From NCBI GenBank assembly GCA_041940305.1, contig JBGTSJ010000013.1:138877-202876 (forward strand): a DNA stretch of 64,000 nucleotides, read 5' to 3'. Every line of letters starts with the position of its first letter. Positions within the stretch are counted from its first letter, which is position 1. Shown in pieces: positions 49,744 through 59,303 of the stretch. The stretch comes from JBGTSJ01 sp041940305. GTDB lineage: Bacteria; Planctomycetota; Planctomycetia; Planctomycetales; Planctomycetaceae. The notes beneath the pieces were generated by a model that was given only the letters and a program-made list of their open reading frames with translations, was not told where the DNA came from and ran no database searches. The position numbers and the translations under genes were made by a program.

Positions 49744-51105
49744 TCACCAGGACTCCGGGGCGCGGTGCGTCCAATCCGTTGTGTCCAGCTGTCCCGGAGA
49801 AAGCTGGTTCGGCTGTTTCCACTCACGGATCGGACCAAGCAAGAACTGTGCGTACGCCAGGTCGCGGGAGGTGCCACGATAGACATTCGCGGTCAAGTCC
49901 TCCCGCACGGCGAGCAACTCCTGCTCGTCAATCGTTCGGAACTGCCAATCGTTCTCCAGACGGACGACGGTCAGCGGGACGTAATCGAGCCGCTCCGAGT
50001 GTTCTGGCGAATCAGCCAACGCGAGGTAAGTCCGTCCACCGGTCAACAGCAACCCCTCGATGACAAATCCCGCTTCGCGTTCGTCCTGACGGCAGGCGAG
50101 CAGCAGTGTGCCGATGCACTGGTACAGATCAACAATGTCCACAAGCTGATGCGGCGGGACGCCATGCAGGCTGACGCCGAACTCAGACGTCAGACGCACC
50201 TCCCAGTCCCTGGGGCGGCTCGAGCTGACTCGCCTCAGCAGTTTCTCATGCAGCCAGGCCTCGATCTGAGGGGGGGATAGCCGCTCCGCCGGATTGGTCT
50301 TAGTCAGCGCCAAAGTGAATCGGCCGCGCTCCGAGTCAGGATCGAGCTGTCGAGTCTGGAAAGGAGTCGCGTCGTTCCCCGTCTGACCCGAAGTCCCGTG
50401 CGGACAGGTCGTCAGCAGGAACTGCAGCACTGCTCCCAGCGAGAACAAATCGCCTGCCTGTGTCGGCAGCTCCCCTGCTCGAATCTCGGGGGCAGAGAAG
50501 TGATGAGCGGCCGGGGGGAGAGGTTGACTGCTCGGCTCGGGCGCATCGCCGTTTAACTGAGAAACTCCGAATGGTCGTACCCACCAGAGGTCCGACAGCA
50601 CGAGCGATTCGCCGTCCACGTAATACGCGTTAGGGCAGATTGGACCGTGCACGAGCCTCGCTCGATGCATGCAGGATACGGCACGATACAGCATCGCGGC
50701 GACCGGCCAGAACTCCTGCTCGTCAGGGGGAGTAAAGTCCGAATGCCTCACAAACGAGGCCAGCGTGCGAGCCTGCGGTGAAAGATCCCACACGGCTGCA
50801 AAGTGTTGATCGTCGATCCACTCGGTCGCAAGGGCTGAGCCGACCCCCCGCGATTGGGGAATGCCGCCCAACCGTGTCAACTGATCACATTGTGCGTCGA
50901 CAATAGGATCCTGGACTTCAACGACGTCCGCGATGCGGCCGTAAATCGGTGCGCCTGGCTGCTGATGAACCAGACGCACCGACCAGCGTTGGCCGATCAA
51001 TCCCGGTCCAAGGTCGGCGTCCAGTCGCATGCCGCAACGTTCGAGCACCAGGCCGGTGGAAATCGCTCGCATGCCGTCCTCGTTGTCCGGGAACTGATAT
51101 TGCAC
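49744..51105 (-). CDS. Pseudokinase
   Basis: A 453-residue protein with the outline of a Ser/Thr kinase but lost catalytic motifs: HRD is replaced by VHGPICPNAYY, DFG by SDLWW, while the APE helix (FSAPEIRAGELPTQAGDLFS) and the LGAVLQFLLT segment persist. The C-terminal ~190 residues are unassigned. It is convergent with the kinase and duplicated kinase-like genes, suggesting a regulatory trio. Confidence 0.75.
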   Translation of the reverse strand: MQYQFPDNEDGMRAISTGLVLERCGMRLDADLGPGLIGQRWSVRLVHQQPGAPIYGRIADVVEVQDPIVDAQCDQLTRLGGIPQSRGVGSALATEWIDDQHFAAVWDLSPQARTLASFVRHSDFTPPDEQEFWPVAAMLYRAVSCMHRARLVHGPICPNAYYVDGESLVLSDLWWVRPFGVSQLNGDAPEPSSQPLPPAAHHFSAPEIRAGELPTQAGDLFSLGAVLQFLLTTCPHGTSGQTGNDATPFQTRQLDPDSERGRFTLALTKTNPAERLSPPQIEAWLHEKLLRRVSSSRPRDWEVRLTSEFGVSLHGVPPHQLVDIVDLYQCIGTLLLACRQDEREAGFVIEGLLLTGGRTYLALADSPEHSERLDYVPLTVVRLENDWQFRTIDEQELLAVREDLTANVYRGTSRDLAYAQFLLGPIREWKQPNQLSPGQLDTTDWTHRAPESW

Positions 51106-51183
51106 ACTCTGTTAGGGGCCATACTGCCCCACGGCCATGGAAATCGTGCTTTGAATTGAGTTAAGCCAGACCGCCGAGAGGCT

Positions 51184-51645
51184 TTACGCAGCCGGAACAG
51201 CCTTGAGCCGTTCTCGAAGCCGTGTCAGTCGGGAGCAGAACTCGCTCCGCGTGAGTATGGTATCGCGCGGGCTCTTCTTCCCCTTGGAATGCAACAGGGT
51301 GCTGTTTCCGGTCGCGAGCAGGGCCTTCCGCGCCGAGGTGTTGGTTGTATACATCGCCTCGAACGCCCGGTCGAGCAGCTGTTGATACTCTTCGGAGAAG
51401 CGGTCGATTTCGCTTCCCTGCCAGTGCAGAATACCGTGCCGCTGCCAGTTTTTGCCCTGCCCCTTGCTCTTGGCAGCGCGGCCGACCAGCGTGCACACGT
51501 GCTTCTGCATCTCGGGATTGCTGAACTTCAGGCTCTGCAGGAACCCCTCCATGGAGGCGATTGCGACGCCGTCCAGGACGAAGGGATGCGGAGCGAAATT
51601 CGACAACGCCGATGCCGGATACGAACTGCCGCTGCTGATGTCCAT
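51184..51645 (-). CDS. NADAR/YbiA-like protein
   Basis: A 153-residue protein with ALSNFAPHPFVLDGVAIASM, EGFLQSLKF and a Lys/Arg-rich AAKSKGQGKNWQRHG block, resembling the NADAR (YbiA) superfamily, which acts on ADP-ribose or related N-glycosides and is often found near NAD-dependent toxins and phage genes. It ends in LTRSEFCSRLTRLRE. Met at 51645 is chosen because the family-like sequence starts there; the frame is open further upstream. Confidence 0.7.
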   Translation of the reverse strand: MDISSGSSYPASALSNFAPHPFVLDGVAIASMEGFLQSLKFSNPEMQKHVCTLVGRAAKSKGQGKNWQRHGILHWQGSEIDRFSEEYQQLLDRAFEAMYTTNTSARKALLATGNSTLLHSKGKKSPRDTILTRSEFCSRLTRLRERLKAVPAA

Positions 51646-51997
51646 GTCGACCTCGCGAATTGTGTTGAGACCCAGGGGGCGGATGAAGAGAGGGCAATCG
51701 TTCCAATTGCACCTGGCTGAACGGCGCTCGGTGTGAGTGACTGTCCGATCAAGCACAGCTCGCCACGACCCTTTGAGCGGCGGACACACCGAAACAGGGG
51801 CAGCAGTTCGACGCAAAACGCTGTGCAGGGTTCAGTCGCCGAGATGCGGAATGTTGGCTGCCACGTGCTCCGGCCGGAATTGGCAGCGTCTGCCGACCAG
51901 GATCTTGCGGAAGTTTCGGATTGTCCGCCCCTCAAGCGGGTCCCGCTCCGCTTTCTCAGTCGTTCGCAGAACTCACCCGTCATTCAGGACGAACCCA
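51646..51997. other. Intergenic region with nothing recognised
   Basis: It lies between the divergent NADAR-like and small membrane protein genes, presumably with their promoters. Overlapping frames have no family resemblance. Confidence 0.4.
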
Positions 51998-52177
51998 ATG
52001 AGCCAGCAAAGAACCAGAACCACCGTCGGCACGGCCCTCCGCGACCTGTTGCTGGTCCTACTCGCGGTGATCGCCATTTCGACGATCGGCAAGGCGCTGA
52101 CACAGGCCTCACTGCGGTCGCTGAACGAAAGCGGCCAGGCTGACTTCACGCGGCTGCTTGATGAGCGCTGGCGATAA
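51998..52177 (+). CDS. Small membrane protein (59 aa)
   Basis: A short protein with a basic N-terminus (MSQQRTRTTVGTALR), one transmembrane helix (DLLLVLLAVIAISTIG) and a charged tail. No family recognised. It is convergent with the ECF sigma gene 24 bases further on. Composition supports a real gene. Confidence 0.55.
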   Translation: MSQQRTRTTVGTALRDLLLVLLAVIAISTIGKALTQASLRSLNESGQADFTRLLDERWR

Positions 52178-52201
52178 TGCTGCCTCAAGAGCGGACGCGC
52201 G

Positions 52202-52813
52202 TCAGAGGAACGGCTCCAGCCTCTTCGCAAGCTTGATGCACGCCTTACCCCAATACCGATCGACCGTGTCCTTGTGAACGCCCAGCATGTCGGCAATCTC
52301 TGGATGCGTGTGTCCGGCCAGCTTGAGCCACACCGTCTCCGCTTCGTTTTCGGGCAGCGCACCGATTCCCTCAAGCAGATCGATCATGAGCAAGCGGTGC
52401 TGCTCCTCGTCGCGGGGATCGGCGGGTTCGCGAACCTCGCCTCCGGCTTCAGAGTCATTGTTGAACAACGACTGCGGCCTCGGACCGCGATTGCCGTCGC
52501 GTCCTCCGAGGGACCGGATGCGGTCCAACAGCACGCGCTGCATTTGCAGCCGGGCCAATCCCAAGAACTGCGGCACCGATCCCGGCTGAAGTTCATCCAG
52601 CGCCCGGGCGATCCGAGGATAAGCCTCGTTACAGACCTCGACACTCCACATCTCAACCCGAGCCTCACCTCCAAAGCTCTTCAACAGGCGGCGAGAAATC
52701 CGGGTCAGCCGATCGAACGCCAGAGCGATCAACTGTTCCTTCGCAGCGGCATCGCCCTCGCGAAAGCGCTGCAGCAACCGGTCGAGAACCAGTGTCGTCG
52801 AAGACGGTTCCAT
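52202..52813 (-). CDS. ECF-type sigma factor, planctomycete group
   Basis: A 203-residue sigma-70-family factor. Region 2 spans about 10-95 (LLQRFREGDAAAKEQLIALA, QFLGLARLQMQRVLLDRIRS) and region 4 about 145-195 (LPENEAETVWLKLAGHTHPE, IADMLGVHKDTVDRYWGKAC). Planctomycetota carry many such factors linked to kinases. No anti-sigma gene is adjacent; the nearest kinase genes are at 46-51 kb. Met 52813 is chosen over 52867 because the domain begins just after it. Confidence 0.85.
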   Translation of the reverse strand: MEPSSTTLVLDRLLQRFREGDAAAKEQLIALAFDRLTRISRRLLKSFGGEARVEMWSVEVCNEAYPRIARALDELQPGSVPQFLGLARLQMQRVLLDRIRSLGGRDGNRGPRPQSLFNNDSEAGGEVREPADPRDEEQHRLLMIDLLEGIGALPENEAETVWLKLAGHTHPEIADMLGVHKDTVDRYWGKACIKLAKRLEPFL

Positions 52814-53263
52814 AGCGTCACCTTGAGACTTGCCAGACCACTCTATGTGCTTTTGAGGCGGATTCAATGTACGAGGGGACTGTGAGGTACTTCAGGCAGA
52901 GCGGAGAGTCCAACCTTTTGTTGCCGGACGGCTGGCTACACCTCGTAACTCAGCGACAAATTGCGGGGAATCACGTTGCCACGCCAAAAACCAGTGCATG
53001 GAACGCGGCTTGGGATCTATCTGACCCACTGGTTAACGCAGAAAGCCGAGGTGAGGCGTCTCGGCTTTTCGCGTTGATACGCAACAACTTGCGACGACGG
53101 GGTCTCTCCGCGGGTGAGACCGTTTCACTGCCGTCTACCAGTATTAGAAGCCGTCGGGCCTGATCCGGCCAAAGTCTCAGAGTCTCTGACTGGGGCGAAT
53201 TACCCCCGGGTGAATGCGGCGTTGGCTCCGCTAGAGCGAATCGGAATGTGGGGTCTGGAGCGC
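52814..53263. other. Intergenic region with a terminator
   Basis: No gene is supported apart from the hairpin at 53042-53070. It should contain the sigma gene's promoter at the left. Confidence 0.5.
53042..53070 (-). terminator. Hairpin terminator, probably for the PEP-CTERM gene
   Basis: AAGCCGAG (53043-53050) pairs with CTCGGCTT (53060-53067). A-run and T-run flank it on both sides, so it could act in both directions. Confidence 0.65.
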
Positions 53264-54106
53264 TTATCGCTCCCGACGGTCTTCGAAACGCGAGACTTTG
53301 AGATCGGACGGCTGATTCTCGCGCCGTCGCCGTTTCACTCCGATGAGACCGCACAACGTCGAGCCAACTCCGAGCAGTGCGAGCGACGACGGTTCCGGGA
53401 CCGCACTCATCCGGCTCAACGTGAGTTGCACCTCGCCATATCCCTGTGCCGCCGGTTCTCCGAATGACACTGCTCGAATCCACAACTCGTATCGGTGACC
53501 AGCGAGCAATGTTCCTTCCGTCATCCCGTTGAGGTAAGTGAGATTCGCCGCCGGGTTCCCTGCGACAGTGTATAACCCGGGGGGACCTTACTCGTGCCTG
53601 CTCGCAAACGGCGCGTTGGCGGTGAGGATATCCTGCAGTACGACCTGGAACTCGGTGCTGCCAGCAGAGTTGTAGGCGAACCCAGAGAGTGAGTAGGCCA
53701 CACCAGCGGGATCGTCCACCGTGAACTGTACTCGCGCGTGCCACCATGCACTGGTGCCGTAAGGGGTATCGCCTGCTCTCTCGAAAGACCAAGTGTTCTT
53801 CAGGGAGATCGAATCAGAAGTCGTCATGCTATAGACGCTCGTTGCCGTCGACGTCGAGACCGTCCCGGCAATATTCGCTGTCGTCCCGTAGGGAGATTCG
53901 TCGAAGGCAATGTCCCAATGCTGGGTAGAGCCTGCTGTCCACGAGAGGTTGTCGCTCGCGTACTCGCCGACGGCGACCCAGTGTCCAGCATCGCCGGTGT
54001 TCGTGATCATGCCCGCAGTTGAATTATGGCAATCAGCAAACGAACACATCAGCACGGCGAGAGTCGCAATCAGGCGTCGATGCCTGGACTCTATCGGTGA
54101 TGACAT
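53264..54106 (-). pseudogene. PEP-CTERM exported protein interrupted by a stop codon
   Basis: A signal peptide (RLIATLAVLMCSFADCHNSTAG) starts a beta-rich exported protein of about 280 codons. An in-frame TAA at 53588-53590 interrupts it; the same frame continues (GPPGLYTVAGNPAANLTYLN) to a full PEP-CTERM sorting signal, VPEPSSLALLGVGSTLCGLI followed by GVKRRRR. A single nonsense mutation, a sequencing error or stop read-through would explain this. PEP-CTERM proteins are sorted to the outer surface by exosortase. Confidence 0.8.
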
Positions 54107-54179
54107 CGGCCGTTGTTCCTCGCGCCCGGAGTGGCTGTTGGTCAAGTGTCCCCCGCAGCACCGGGACATGGACTCCCGC

Positions 54180-54822
54180 CGTTAATCTCGCAGTAGCCCC
54201 TAAGTGAAAGGGCGAAGATTTGCAGCCTCGCGAGCGCACTTCTTCTCCAACATGATGGTTTTTGTGAAAGTCGTGCGTCGTTGCTGTTCGGCTGGGGAGT
54301 CGGCGTCCAAAATGCTGTTCCAGGAACTGGTTACTGTCGGCCATCTTGCGACCGAGCTGCACCCTCGCGTGTCGCAGATCGCGCTCGACCGCCGTGGATT
54401 GCCAAGCACCGCGGCCAAAGCCCGCCAATCGCAGCGTCTGAGCGCTGATGGCCTGTAGGGTCAAGAGCGCTTCCCGTCCGGCAACTTTCAGCCATCTCAA
54501 CAGCAGGCGTCCAACACGGGCGGAGCGCGGTGTCGCCGTCAAGTCCCGTGTCAAGGGGCGGGGGCAGCGGTGGTTCCGGATGGAGATCGGATTGCCTAAA
54601 GGAAGCATTCGGATCCTGAGGTCGCGGGGTTAGGGCATGTCCCCCGATCTTCTCGGCGAACAATCCCCCCACCGAAGAAGCAGCGACAGAAGTCGATGAA
54701 TTGCTGCGCCGGACGCGGTCCTGCGGCGCGATCTGACCCCTGCGGGCGAGCTCCTTCAGCTGCTGGCCCCCAACCGGTCCGAACTCCCGCTCACCCCTCT
54801 TGTAGTAGTACTCGGAAGCCAC
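54180..54822 (-). pseudogene. GYF_2 (DUF4339) protein, probably frameshifted
   Basis: The N-terminus MASEYYYKRGEREFGPVGGQ, then LKELARRGQIAPQDRVRR is a GYF_2 domain. After about residue 60 this frame loses protein character, while another minus-strand frame to the left shows a plausible helical continuation (RWLKVAGREALLTLQAISAQ, TAVERDLRHARVQLGRKMAD). A frameshift near 54600-54640 would join the two. The C-terminal limit is approximate. Confidence 0.5.
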
Positions 54823-54995
54823 GAGCCCGCTCCTTACCGAAGCGGATCAGCCGCGGCCGAGTCGAGTTCTGACGTTACCGATGCCCGGACCGCATACACC
54901 AGATGCCCGCACATGCGGACTATATCAGAGTCCTGGTTGCGTGACGCAACTGCGAAGATCGGCGCAGGGGGCAACCGCGTCGATCGATGCGTCCC

Positions 54996-55964
54996 CTAAA
55001 ACTCGCCAATGACTTGGCCGTCGGCAATCGATCCCAGATTCTGATAAAGTTGGGCATTGATGTTTTCGCTAATGAAGCGAACCGAGCCGTCGCCAAGCAG
55101 AAAGTGGGCGCCCCCTTCATGGGAACTGGCGAATGTGGCCCAGGGCTGAAAGGGATGATTCATATAGGCAGATAGCCGGTCCTGGAGACGCGTGACAGAA
55201 AAAGCCGACGCGAACAGCGATGGTGAACTCGTCGACGAAAAGTCATGCCCTCTCATCCAGCACGACGCCGGAGCGACGTACTCCCAGCCGCCTGAGGTAT
55301 TCGGTCGTGGCCCGCCAGTCTCTCCCACAACGGTCGCATTCGATGACCCGTCGAGCATGTCCCGGAGGGACACGCTGGAAGCCGGACCGAATGTGCCTCG
55401 TATCCGGGCTGAGGAATTCCACGACGTCAGCAGGTTATGGCCGGCATTGGTGCCCTGGCAGCCGGCATAGTTCGACTTTCGATAGCCCGTGTCGCCAGTG
55501 TTGTAGTGTCCTCCTCCCCAGTCAGTCGTATCCGGCGACGAATCTGAAGGGCACAGGTAAGCCGGCAGCAAGATGTCATGGATTCCGGCGACGGGATCCT
55601 GCGCCGCTGGTGGCGGCGGAGTCGGGTTCGACCCCACGCGCAGGGCGTCATACAGTGGCGCCTGGTCGAGCATTGGCAGGAGCAGCACGCTCCAGGCCCA
55701 TCCCGATGCCAGACTAGATCGGTCAGCCGGATGCGACGGAGGCTGATGAATTGGGACCCAGCCCGGAGGAAAGACGCGGTGTGTATCGTGGTAGTTGTGC
55801 AGGGCAATGCCGATCTGCTTCAGATTGTTTTTGCACTGCGTTCGCCGCGCGGCCTCGCGCGCCTGTTGGACCGCGGGCAGCAGCAGTGAGACGAGAACGG
55901 CGATGATCGCGATCACCACCAGCAGTTCGATCAATGTGAACGCCCGACGTGCAGCCAGTTTCAT
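54996..55964 (-). CDS. DUF1559 pseudopilin-like protein, copy 1
   Basis: A 322-residue protein with a type IV pilin-like N-terminus (RRAFTLIELLVVIAIIAVLV) that prepilin peptidase would cut before Phe, then DUF1559 (NNLKQIGIALHNYHDTHRVF) and the H-x9-DG motif HEGGAHFLLGDG near 297-308. It ends ADGQVIGEF. Hundreds of such proteins occur per planctomycete genome; role unknown, presumably cell-surface. Met 55964 precedes the pilin signal directly. Confidence 0.93.
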   Translation of the reverse strand: MKLAARRAFTLIELLVVIAIIAVLVSLLLPAVQQAREAARRTQCKNNLKQIGIALHNYHDTHRVFPPGWVPIHQPPSHPADRSSLASGWAWSVLLLPMLDQAPLYDALRVGSNPTPPPPAAQDPVAGIHDILLPAYLCPSDSSPDTTDWGGGHYNTGDTGYRKSNYAGCQGTNAGHNLLTSWNSSARIRGTFGPASSVSLRDMLDGSSNATVVGETGGPRPNTSGGWEYVAPASCWMRGHDFSSTSSPSLFASAFSVTRLQDRLSAYMNHPFQPWATFASSHEGGAHFLLGDGSVRFISENINAQLYQNLGSIADGQVIGEF

Positions 55965-56094
55965 GGTGAATGGTCCTTCAATCTTGGTTGTCACATCCGA
56001 GTGTTTCGACCAGCGCTCTCAGCGGTTTACCAGGGAGGTTTCGACCGAGCTTCGCGAGCTTCATGAGTCCACCGCCTCGGCTGCAATGCGTGAC

Positions 56095-57060
56095 TTAGAA
56101 CTCGCCGATGACCTCGCCGTCCGCGATTGACCCCAAGTGCTCGAACAGGAGGGGATTGACATTTTCGCTGATGAACCGGACAGCACCGTCGGCTAGAAGA
56201 AACTGAGCTCCGCCTTCATGCTGGCTGCCGAATCTCTCGTACGGGTGGGTCGAGCTGTTCATCGGCGGCGAAAGAAAGCTCCACTGCATGCGCACAACGG
56301 CGTCCGATGAAAGGATGTTGTTCGGCGCTGCCAGGCTCGAGAGCCACTGGGCCCGCATCCAGCACGTCGCCGGGGCGACATCCGGCGATCCACCGCTCTT
56401 CGCCTTCGGACCACCGGTCTCGCCGACGATTGTGGAACTGCTGAACCCGTCCGTCAGATCCCGGAACCGGGTGCTGGATGCGGGACCGAAGGTGCCACGC
56501 GACTTCCCATAGAATGGATTGTTCCATCCGGTGAGTGTCAGGTGGCCGACGGCTCCCATGCATCCGCCGTAGTTCGACTTGTGATAACCGGATTCCGTGG
56601 TGGCGAAGTTGGTGCCTCCCCAGTCCGTCCTGTCCGGAGAAGCGTCCGAGGGACAGACGAACGCCGGGAGCGCGACATCGTTGACGCCAGCGACCGGGTT
56701 GACCGCGGAAGGCGGAGGAGGGATTGATGTCGATCCGACGCGGAGTGCATCGTAGAGTGGGGCCTGGTCCAGCATCGGCAGGAGAAACACGCTCCAGGCC
56801 CAGGAGGAAGCCGCCGTGGAGGATTCCAAGGGGTTCGGCGGTTGAGGCAGCGGTACCCAGCCGGGCGGGAGAACGCGGTGGGTATCGTGGTAGTTGTGCA
56901 GCGCGACGCCGATCTGCTTGAGGTTGTTCTTGCACTGCGTCCGCCGCGCGGCCTCGCGCGCCTGCTGCACCGCCGGCAGCAGCAGCGAGATCAGGATCGC
57001 GATGATCGCGATTACGACCAGCAACTCGATCAACGTGAAACCGAGTCGACGCTTGCTCAT
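56095..57060 (-). CDS. DUF1559 pseudopilin-like protein, copy 2
   Basis: A 321-residue paralogue: KRRLGFTLIELLVVIAIIAI at the start, NYHDTHRVLPPGWVPLPQPP, H-x9-DG as HEGGAQFLLADG, and ADGEVIGEF at the end. Closest to copies 1 and 4 by eye. Separated from copy 1 by 130 bases. Confidence 0.93.
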   Translation of the reverse strand: MSKRRLGFTLIELLVVIAIIAILISLLLPAVQQAREAARRTQCKNNLKQIGVALHNYHDTHRVLPPGWVPLPQPPNPLESSTAASSWAWSVFLLPMLDQAPLYDALRVGSTSIPPPPSAVNPVAGVNDVALPAFVCPSDASPDRTDWGGTNFATTESGYHKSNYGGCMGAVGHLTLTGWNNPFYGKSRGTFGPASSTRFRDLTDGFSSSTIVGETGGPKAKSGGSPDVAPATCWMRAQWLSSLAAPNNILSSDAVVRMQWSFLSPPMNSSTHPYERFGSQHEGGAQFLLADGAVRFISENVNPLLFEHLGSIADGEVIGEF

Positions 57061-57123
57061 GATTGAATCGGTTGTGCACCGCGGCCGTCCGAGAGTGTGG
57101 TCGGCCGCGCAGTACGGGGTGAC

Positions 57124-58116
57124 TTAGAACTCGCCGACCACGCCGCCGTCGCTCTTGTGAATCAGGCGCTCGAAAGTCCCGTTTACGACGACCGGCTGGT
57201 AGCTGGGCGCGGCACCGACGGTGTGCTGCAGGGAATGAATGTTCTCGGACAGGAACTGAACGCGACCGTCGCCGAACAGAAAGTGGGCGCCGCCGTCGTG
57301 GTCGCTGCTGTATCCGACCTGCGAATTGGTGCAGTGATTGATCCCCATTCGGGATGGCGAGCCGGCGGGATACTGCCCGATTCCGAGGTTGGCCGGCGGA
57401 TTGAAGATATTGTCCCCTGTTCCGTACCAGACTGAGGCCGCCGGATGGCCGCAGGCCCAGGGTTGCGGTGTCGGGAAGCTCAACTCCCACGTCCGCTCGC
57501 CGGCGAAGATCGTCGCGCTCATGCCATCGGTCACATCCCGAAAGCGGACTGCCCCATGTTGCGGGCTCGCTCCCTCCAGGAACACGTATCCCACGCGCTG
57601 ACTGCTGCTCGGTGCGAAGAGTCCGCCATTGCCAACGTAATTGCTGACGCCGAGGTTGTTGTAGTGCCGATCGGTGCTCGGGTTGTAATCGGGAGCCGTG
57701 GATGATGCGCAGCGAAAAGCGGGGAGCGACGTCTGGAGGAGTGGCTTGAGCGTCGTCAGGGGCAACTGACCGTCGGGATTGATCTGGTTATAGAGGGGCG
57801 CCTGATCCACGAACGGCAGCACGTACGTTCCCCAGCCCGGCGCTGAGAGCATCCGGCCTGGCGGAGGGAACGAAATCCCGATGGGGGGCCGGGGAATGAC
57901 GGTTCCGGGGGGCAGCAGGCCGTGCGTATCGTGATAGTTGTGCATGGCCAACCCCAACTGCTTGAGGTTGTTCACGCATTGCGTCCGTCGCGCCGCCTCA
58001 CGAGCCTTCTGGACTGCCGGCAGCAGGATGCCAATGAGAATCGCGATGATCGCAATTACGACCAGCAGTTCGATCAGGGTGAAGCCGCGTCGAGTGATCC
58101 GAGGCATAACGCTCAT
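57124..58116 (-). CDS. DUF1559 pseudopilin-like protein, copy 3 (divergent)
   Basis: A 330-residue paralogue with RRGFTLIELLVVIAIIAILI and NYHDTHGLLPPGTVIPRPPI. Its H-x9-DG (HDGGAHFLFGDG) is followed by a 35-residue extension ending KSDGGVVGEF, so its C-terminus differs from the other three. Met 58116 or 58107 is the likely start. Confidence 0.92.
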   Translation of the reverse strand: MSVMPRITRRGFTLIELLVVIAIIAILIGILLPAVQKAREAARRTQCVNNLKQLGLAMHNYHDTHGLLPPGTVIPRPPIGISFPPPGRMLSAPGWGTYVLPFVDQAPLYNQINPDGQLPLTTLKPLLQTSLPAFRCASSTAPDYNPSTDRHYNNLGVSNYVGNGGLFAPSSSQRVGYVFLEGASPQHGAVRFRDVTDGMSATIFAGERTWELSFPTPQPWACGHPAASVWYGTGDNIFNPPANLGIGQYPAGSPSRMGINHCTNSQVGYSSDHDGGAHFLFGDGRVQFLSENIHSLQHTVGAAPSYQPVVVNGTFERLIHKSDGGVVGEF

Positions 58117-58135
58117 GAGTGACCACGAGGGGTGA

Positions 58136-59113
58136 TCAGAATTCGCCGACCACCTGACCGTCGGCGATTGAGCCGAGGTTTTGATAGAGGCTGGGGTTGA
58201 TGTTCTCACTGATGAATCGCACGGCGCCATCGCCGAGGAGGAAGTGTGCACCACCTTCGTGAGAACTGTTGAAAGTGAGATGCGGCCAAAGTCGATGGTT
58301 CATCTGCCGGTCATTGGGATAGGTAGCATTGCGTTGCGAACGAGTCACCGCGAAGAAGGCAACCGTCGGAGACGGAGTGCTTGACGAAGGAAAGAATTCC
58401 TGAGCGCGGATCCAACACGCCACGGGATACAGGACCGTGGACGGCGTCGGCACGGGCGTCCCTGCTTCACCGACGATCGTGGAATTTGATGATCCATCCA
58501 GGAAATCCCGCATCCGTACACTCGACGCCGGACCGAAGGTGCCGCGTTCCTTCTGCAACGACGGGTTATTCCAGGCCGTCAGCGTGTCCGCCTCAATTCC
58601 TCCCATCGACCCAGCGTAATTTGACTTGCGGTAACCGGAATTCTCCGTCAGGTAATTCGTTCCGCCGAAGTCGGTGGGTTCCGGCGAGAAATCGGTGGGA
58701 CAGGTATAAACCGGCAGCAGAATGTCATTTCGGCCTGCAGCAGGGTCTTGTGCCGCCGGCGGAGGCGGCGTCGAAACTGATCCAACACGCAGCGCGTCAT
58801 ATAGAGGTGCCTGATCCAGCATCGGCAGCACTAAAGCTCCCCACGCCCAGGAGGAAGCGAGTCGCGACTGCTCAGTTGGGTGGGTGGGGGGCTGGTGCAT
58901 TGGAATCCAGCCGGGGGGGAGCACGCGGTGCGTATCGTGGTAGTTATGCAGCGCGATCCCGATCTGCTTGAGATTGTTCCGGCACTGTGTCCGACGCGCC
59001 GCTTCGCGCGCCTGCTGTACGGCTGGCAGCAAGAGCGAGACCAAGATCGCAATGATCGCGATGACAACCAGCAGCTCGATGAGCGTGAAACCGCAGCGTC
59101 GGCGCGAATCCAT
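58136..59113 (-). CDS. DUF1559 pseudopilin-like protein, copy 4
   Basis: A 325-residue paralogue: RRCGFTLIELLVVIAIIAIL, NYHDTHRVLPPGWIPMHQPP, H-x9-DG as HEGGAHFLLGDG, end ADGQVVGEF. First gene of the four-gene row, so the shared promoter, if any, lies in 59114-59378, divergent from the sigma factor. Confidence 0.93.
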   Translation of the reverse strand: MDSRRRCGFTLIELLVVIAIIAILVSLLLPAVQQAREAARRTQCRNNLKQIGIALHNYHDTHRVLPPGWIPMHQPPTHPTEQSRLASSWAWGALVLPMLDQAPLYDALRVGSVSTPPPPAAQDPAAGRNDILLPVYTCPTDFSPEPTDFGGTNYLTENSGYRKSNYAGSMGGIEADTLTAWNNPSLQKERGTFGPASSVRMRDFLDGSSNSTIVGEAGTPVPTPSTVLYPVACWIRAQEFFPSSSTPSPTVAFFAVTRSQRNATYPNDRQMNHRLWPHLTFNSSHEGGAHFLLGDGAVRFISENINPSLYQNLGSIADGQVVGEF

Positions 59114-59303
59114 CAGTACGGCCCGGACAGGGGTATTGCCTTCCTCGGCTGAGCCCGCTTTGCAAATGGGCTCACTCCCTACCGAAGGCGGAGATTCCAG
59201 CCCGCGAGAGCGCGATTTTCCGCAACTTGCTGCATCTCGACGTCAAATTGGATCGGTCTTCTGCCGCCGCATCGCCATAGCCCCTAGAGCGGCAATGACT
59301 TGC

